Assembly (NCBI GenBank): GCA_002067325.1
Contig: MVQY01000180.1
Coordinates: 1 to 56,352, forward strand
DNA from: Methanobacterium sp. PtaU1.Bin097
Lineage (GTDB): Archaea > Methanobacteriota > Methanobacteria > Methanobacteriales > Methanobacteriaceae
Direction: 5' to 3'
Length of the DNA stretch: 56,352 bases
Part shown: positions 54,873 to 56,352 of the stretch, in pieces
How the letters are laid out: each line of letters starts with the position of its first letter
Position numbering within the stretch: the stretch's first letter is position 1
Made by a program: the position numbers and the translations under genes
Notes under the pieces: generated by a model
Seen by the model: the letters and a program-made list of their open reading frames with translations, nothing else
Told to the model about the DNA's origin: nothing
Databases searched by the model: none

Positions 54873-55232
54873 ATGGTTCAGAATAATCTTGACTACTTCT
54901 GTGCTGAATACGGGATGGAAATTGCTAAATGTGCTAAATGTAAAAGTGATGAAACTACAATCCAAAAATCTCTTGGTGTTCTACAAGAAGATGGACTTTT
55001 TGCTTTTATATTATATTTAGAATCTAAAAATGACGCTTGCATCAAGAAAGAAATAGCACAACTTCTCAATAAAGTGGAATTAACCCAAAATGCAAATGAA
55101 AAAAACTTAAGAAAAAATATTCAGGAAATAACAAGAAACATCAATGACATGTTTTTAGCTAAAGATTTAATTGAAAAAACGTTAGTTTACGCCAGGTACC
55201 ATGCCAAAGCACTTAAAGATGAGGAAAAATAA
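54873..55232 (+). CDS. Type III small subunit (Cas11), Cmr5-like
   Basis: 119 residues, all alpha-helical, acidic/basic mixed, with CAKCK near residue 21 and the C-terminal helix DLIEKTLVYARYHAKALK, the pattern of Cmr5. It lines the target strand in the complex. The ATG at 54873 follows GGTGG; the GTG at 54864 is part of the preceding gene's end. Assignment rests on size, helicity and operon position more than on motifs. Confidence 0.78.
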   Translation: MVQNNLDYFCAEYGMEIAKCAKCKSDETTIQKSLGVLQEDGLFAFILYLESKNDACIKKEIAQLLNKVELTQNANEKNLRKNIQEITRNINDMFLAKDLIEKTLVYARYHAKALKDEEK

Positions 55233-55270
55233 GATATTCAATTTTACATCATTTATGCAAGGTGAGATAA

Positions 55271-56191
55271 TTGTGGAAATGTTACGAACTTGAATTTAAA
55301 GTAAAAACACCAATTCATATTGGTTATGGTTCTAAACTGGGCATTATAAATAGAACCAGATATTATATTCCTGGAAAAACTATGTGGGGTGCTGTAACTG
55401 CTACATTGGCAAGAGAAGCAATGGAAGGTTATGAACCAAAACTTTATGAAGATGTTGGAGAATTTGTTCGAGAACACATGATCTTCAGTTATTTCTATCC
55501 TTTAAAAGATGAAAGTGTTTTATATCCTAATTACACTGATAATGGATTTGGATTCGGCGAAAATAATGAATATTTTATAAGTAAAGAAGAGTTTGAAAGA
55601 GATTTTGTTACTTCTTATATCTCAACAGCTGTTGATAAAAGTTCCAAAACGGCAGAAGAAAGTTCTTTGCATGAATTTGAACTTATTTTACCAGATAACC
55701 TTTTAGGCTATCTTTTTGTTGATTTGGATAAAAATGAAGATTATGACGTTTCCTTTGCTGAAATTGGAGAGAAAAAAATTACCCTCAGGATAAATAACAA
55801 TCCAATCAAGGTTTTTGATTCAATTGAAAGTATCCAAATTGGTGGAGAACGCAATTATGGGTTTGGTCAGCTTGAATTGCAAAAGAAAAAAATTAGAGAA
55901 AAAAATAATCCTGTAAACCTTTATGATTCTGAAGTATCTGTAGATCTTAATAATTTAACATCAGAAACGACTAACATAGCTTTAGCCCACGTAGATATTA
56001 AAAATTTAAATTTTGAAAATTTCAGGGGAGATATTGAACCTATTGTTGGAAGAGAGTGGGATAAAAGTAGTAATAAAGGGGCTGGACAATGCATAAGTGA
56101 TCCTAAAATTTGTTTATCACCAGGATCGAAATTCAGTTCAAAATACGGAGTCAAAATAGGATGTTATGGAATTTGGGAGGCTGATCTATAG
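55271..56191 (+). CDS. Type III RAMP protein, Cas5/Cmr3-like
   Basis: 306 residues, starting at TTG 55271 with GGTGAGATAA just upstream. RAMP fold: N-terminal strand YELEFKVKTPIHIGYGSKLG, then RTRYYIPGKTMWGAVTATLAR and GGERNYGFGQLEL, the glycine-rich loop. Since the other five subunits are accounted for, this should be the crRNA 5'-end-binding Cas5/Cmr3 role, in a very divergent form, as known for III-C. It is the last gene of the operon; 38 nt separate it from the cmr5-like gene. Confidence 0.75.
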   Translation: MWKCYELEFKVKTPIHIGYGSKLGIINRTRYYIPGKTMWGAVTATLAREAMEGYEPKLYEDVGEFVREHMIFSYFYPLKDESVLYPNYTDNGFGFGENNEYFISKEEFERDFVTSYISTAVDKSSKTAEESSLHEFELILPDNLLGYLFVDLDKNEDYDVSFAEIGEKKITLRINNNPIKVFDSIESIQIGGERNYGFGQLELQKKKIREKNNPVNLYDSEVSVDLNNLTSETTNIALAHVDIKNLNFENFRGDIEPIVGREWDKSSNKGAGQCISDPKICLSPGSKFSSKYGVKIGCYGIWEADL

Positions 56192-56200
56192 GTTATTCAA

Positions 56201-56352
56201 TCATCCTTTAGAATCCCCTATTTCTTCTATCACTTCCTCTCTCCTTTTATAATTGAAAATATTTTTTATATTCTCTCAGTAAAGCCTCTTTATATATCTC
56301 TTCTCTACTTTGTGGAACATAGTTACCAAAAGATCTAATTTGTTTTAATAAT
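56201..56352 (-). pseudogene. 3' end of an unidentified leftward gene, possibly frameshifted
   Basis: Runs off the right edge. One frame gives 34 residues, with NYVPQSREEIYKEALLREYKKYF, and stops at 56247. A neighbouring frame from about 56284 reads NIKNIFNYKRREEVIEEIG and ends at 56201. A single indel in the A-rich stretch near 56270-56280 would join them. It may equally be an intact gene ending at 56247. The family cannot be told. It is convergent with the CRISPR operon. Confidence 0.35.

Overview
The window comes from a methanogenic archaeon of the order Methanobacteriales, most likely Methanobacterium or a close relative. The evidence is a set of archaeal core genes (ribosomal proteins S3ae and L40e, geranylgeranylglyceryl phosphate synthase, Tsr3, XerA), a Mur ligase of the kind used for pseudomurein, an AqpM-type aquaporin beside DUF2180 and DUF2193 proteins, HypD, several [4Fe-4S]/flavin redox proteins, GGTGATC-type ribosome binding sites and oligo-T terminators. 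No tRNA, rRNA, insertion sequence or CRISPR array was seen.

Layout. 1-5.9 kb: the end of a transglutaminase-like surface protein, a leftward run (hypD, phosphoglycolate phosphatase, PmbA/TldD, PflX-like radical SAM) and a rightward Mur ligase. 6-9.8 kb: a membrane-anchored protein with a VanW-like domain, a MobA-like nucleotidyltransferase, an aspartoacylase-like hydrolase and DUF169. 9.9-11.9 kb: a TetR regulator with a perfect 18-bp operator, an EFR1 flavodoxin-ferredoxin and a small membrane gene broken by two compensating indels. 11.9-16.8 kb: leftward GGGP synthase, L40e and Tsr3, a flavin reductase-like protein and a chelatase-type AAA/VWA protein. 17-26 kb: small zinc-ribbon, DUF116 and TauE proteins, a leftward HTH plus membrane-protein cluster, a bacterial-type RNase III, NudC, and aqpM-DUF2180-DUF2193. 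26-41 kb: antiporter, flavodoxin, methyltransferase, S3ae, then a long rightward run for sugar-phosphate and cofactor metabolism (DUF92, apgM, glmM, glmU, gamma-carbonic anhydrase, hisC, NrdG-like), an ASCH-TPR fusion that seems to start at AUA, DUF1284/bioY and xerA.

41.5-56.2 kb is the accessory part, visibly AT-richer, with all genes on the plus strand. First comes a type I-B effector set (cas6, cas8/cst1, cas7, cas5, cas3). It is followed after 127 bp by a six-gene type III operon in the order cmr1-like, cmr6-like, cas10 (Csx11), cmr4-like, cmr5-like, Cas5/Cmr3-like RAMP. Its Cas10 keeps an HD nuclease motif and a zinc finger but has SPNG where active Cas10 proteins carry GGDD. This composition and order match subtype III-C, the poorly characterised MTH326-like module. 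There is no cas1, cas2, cas4, array or CARF effector in the window. Both modules therefore depend on crRNAs from elsewhere, and the single cas6 may serve both. The III-C operon, predicted to work without cyclic oligoadenylate signalling, is the most interesting system here.
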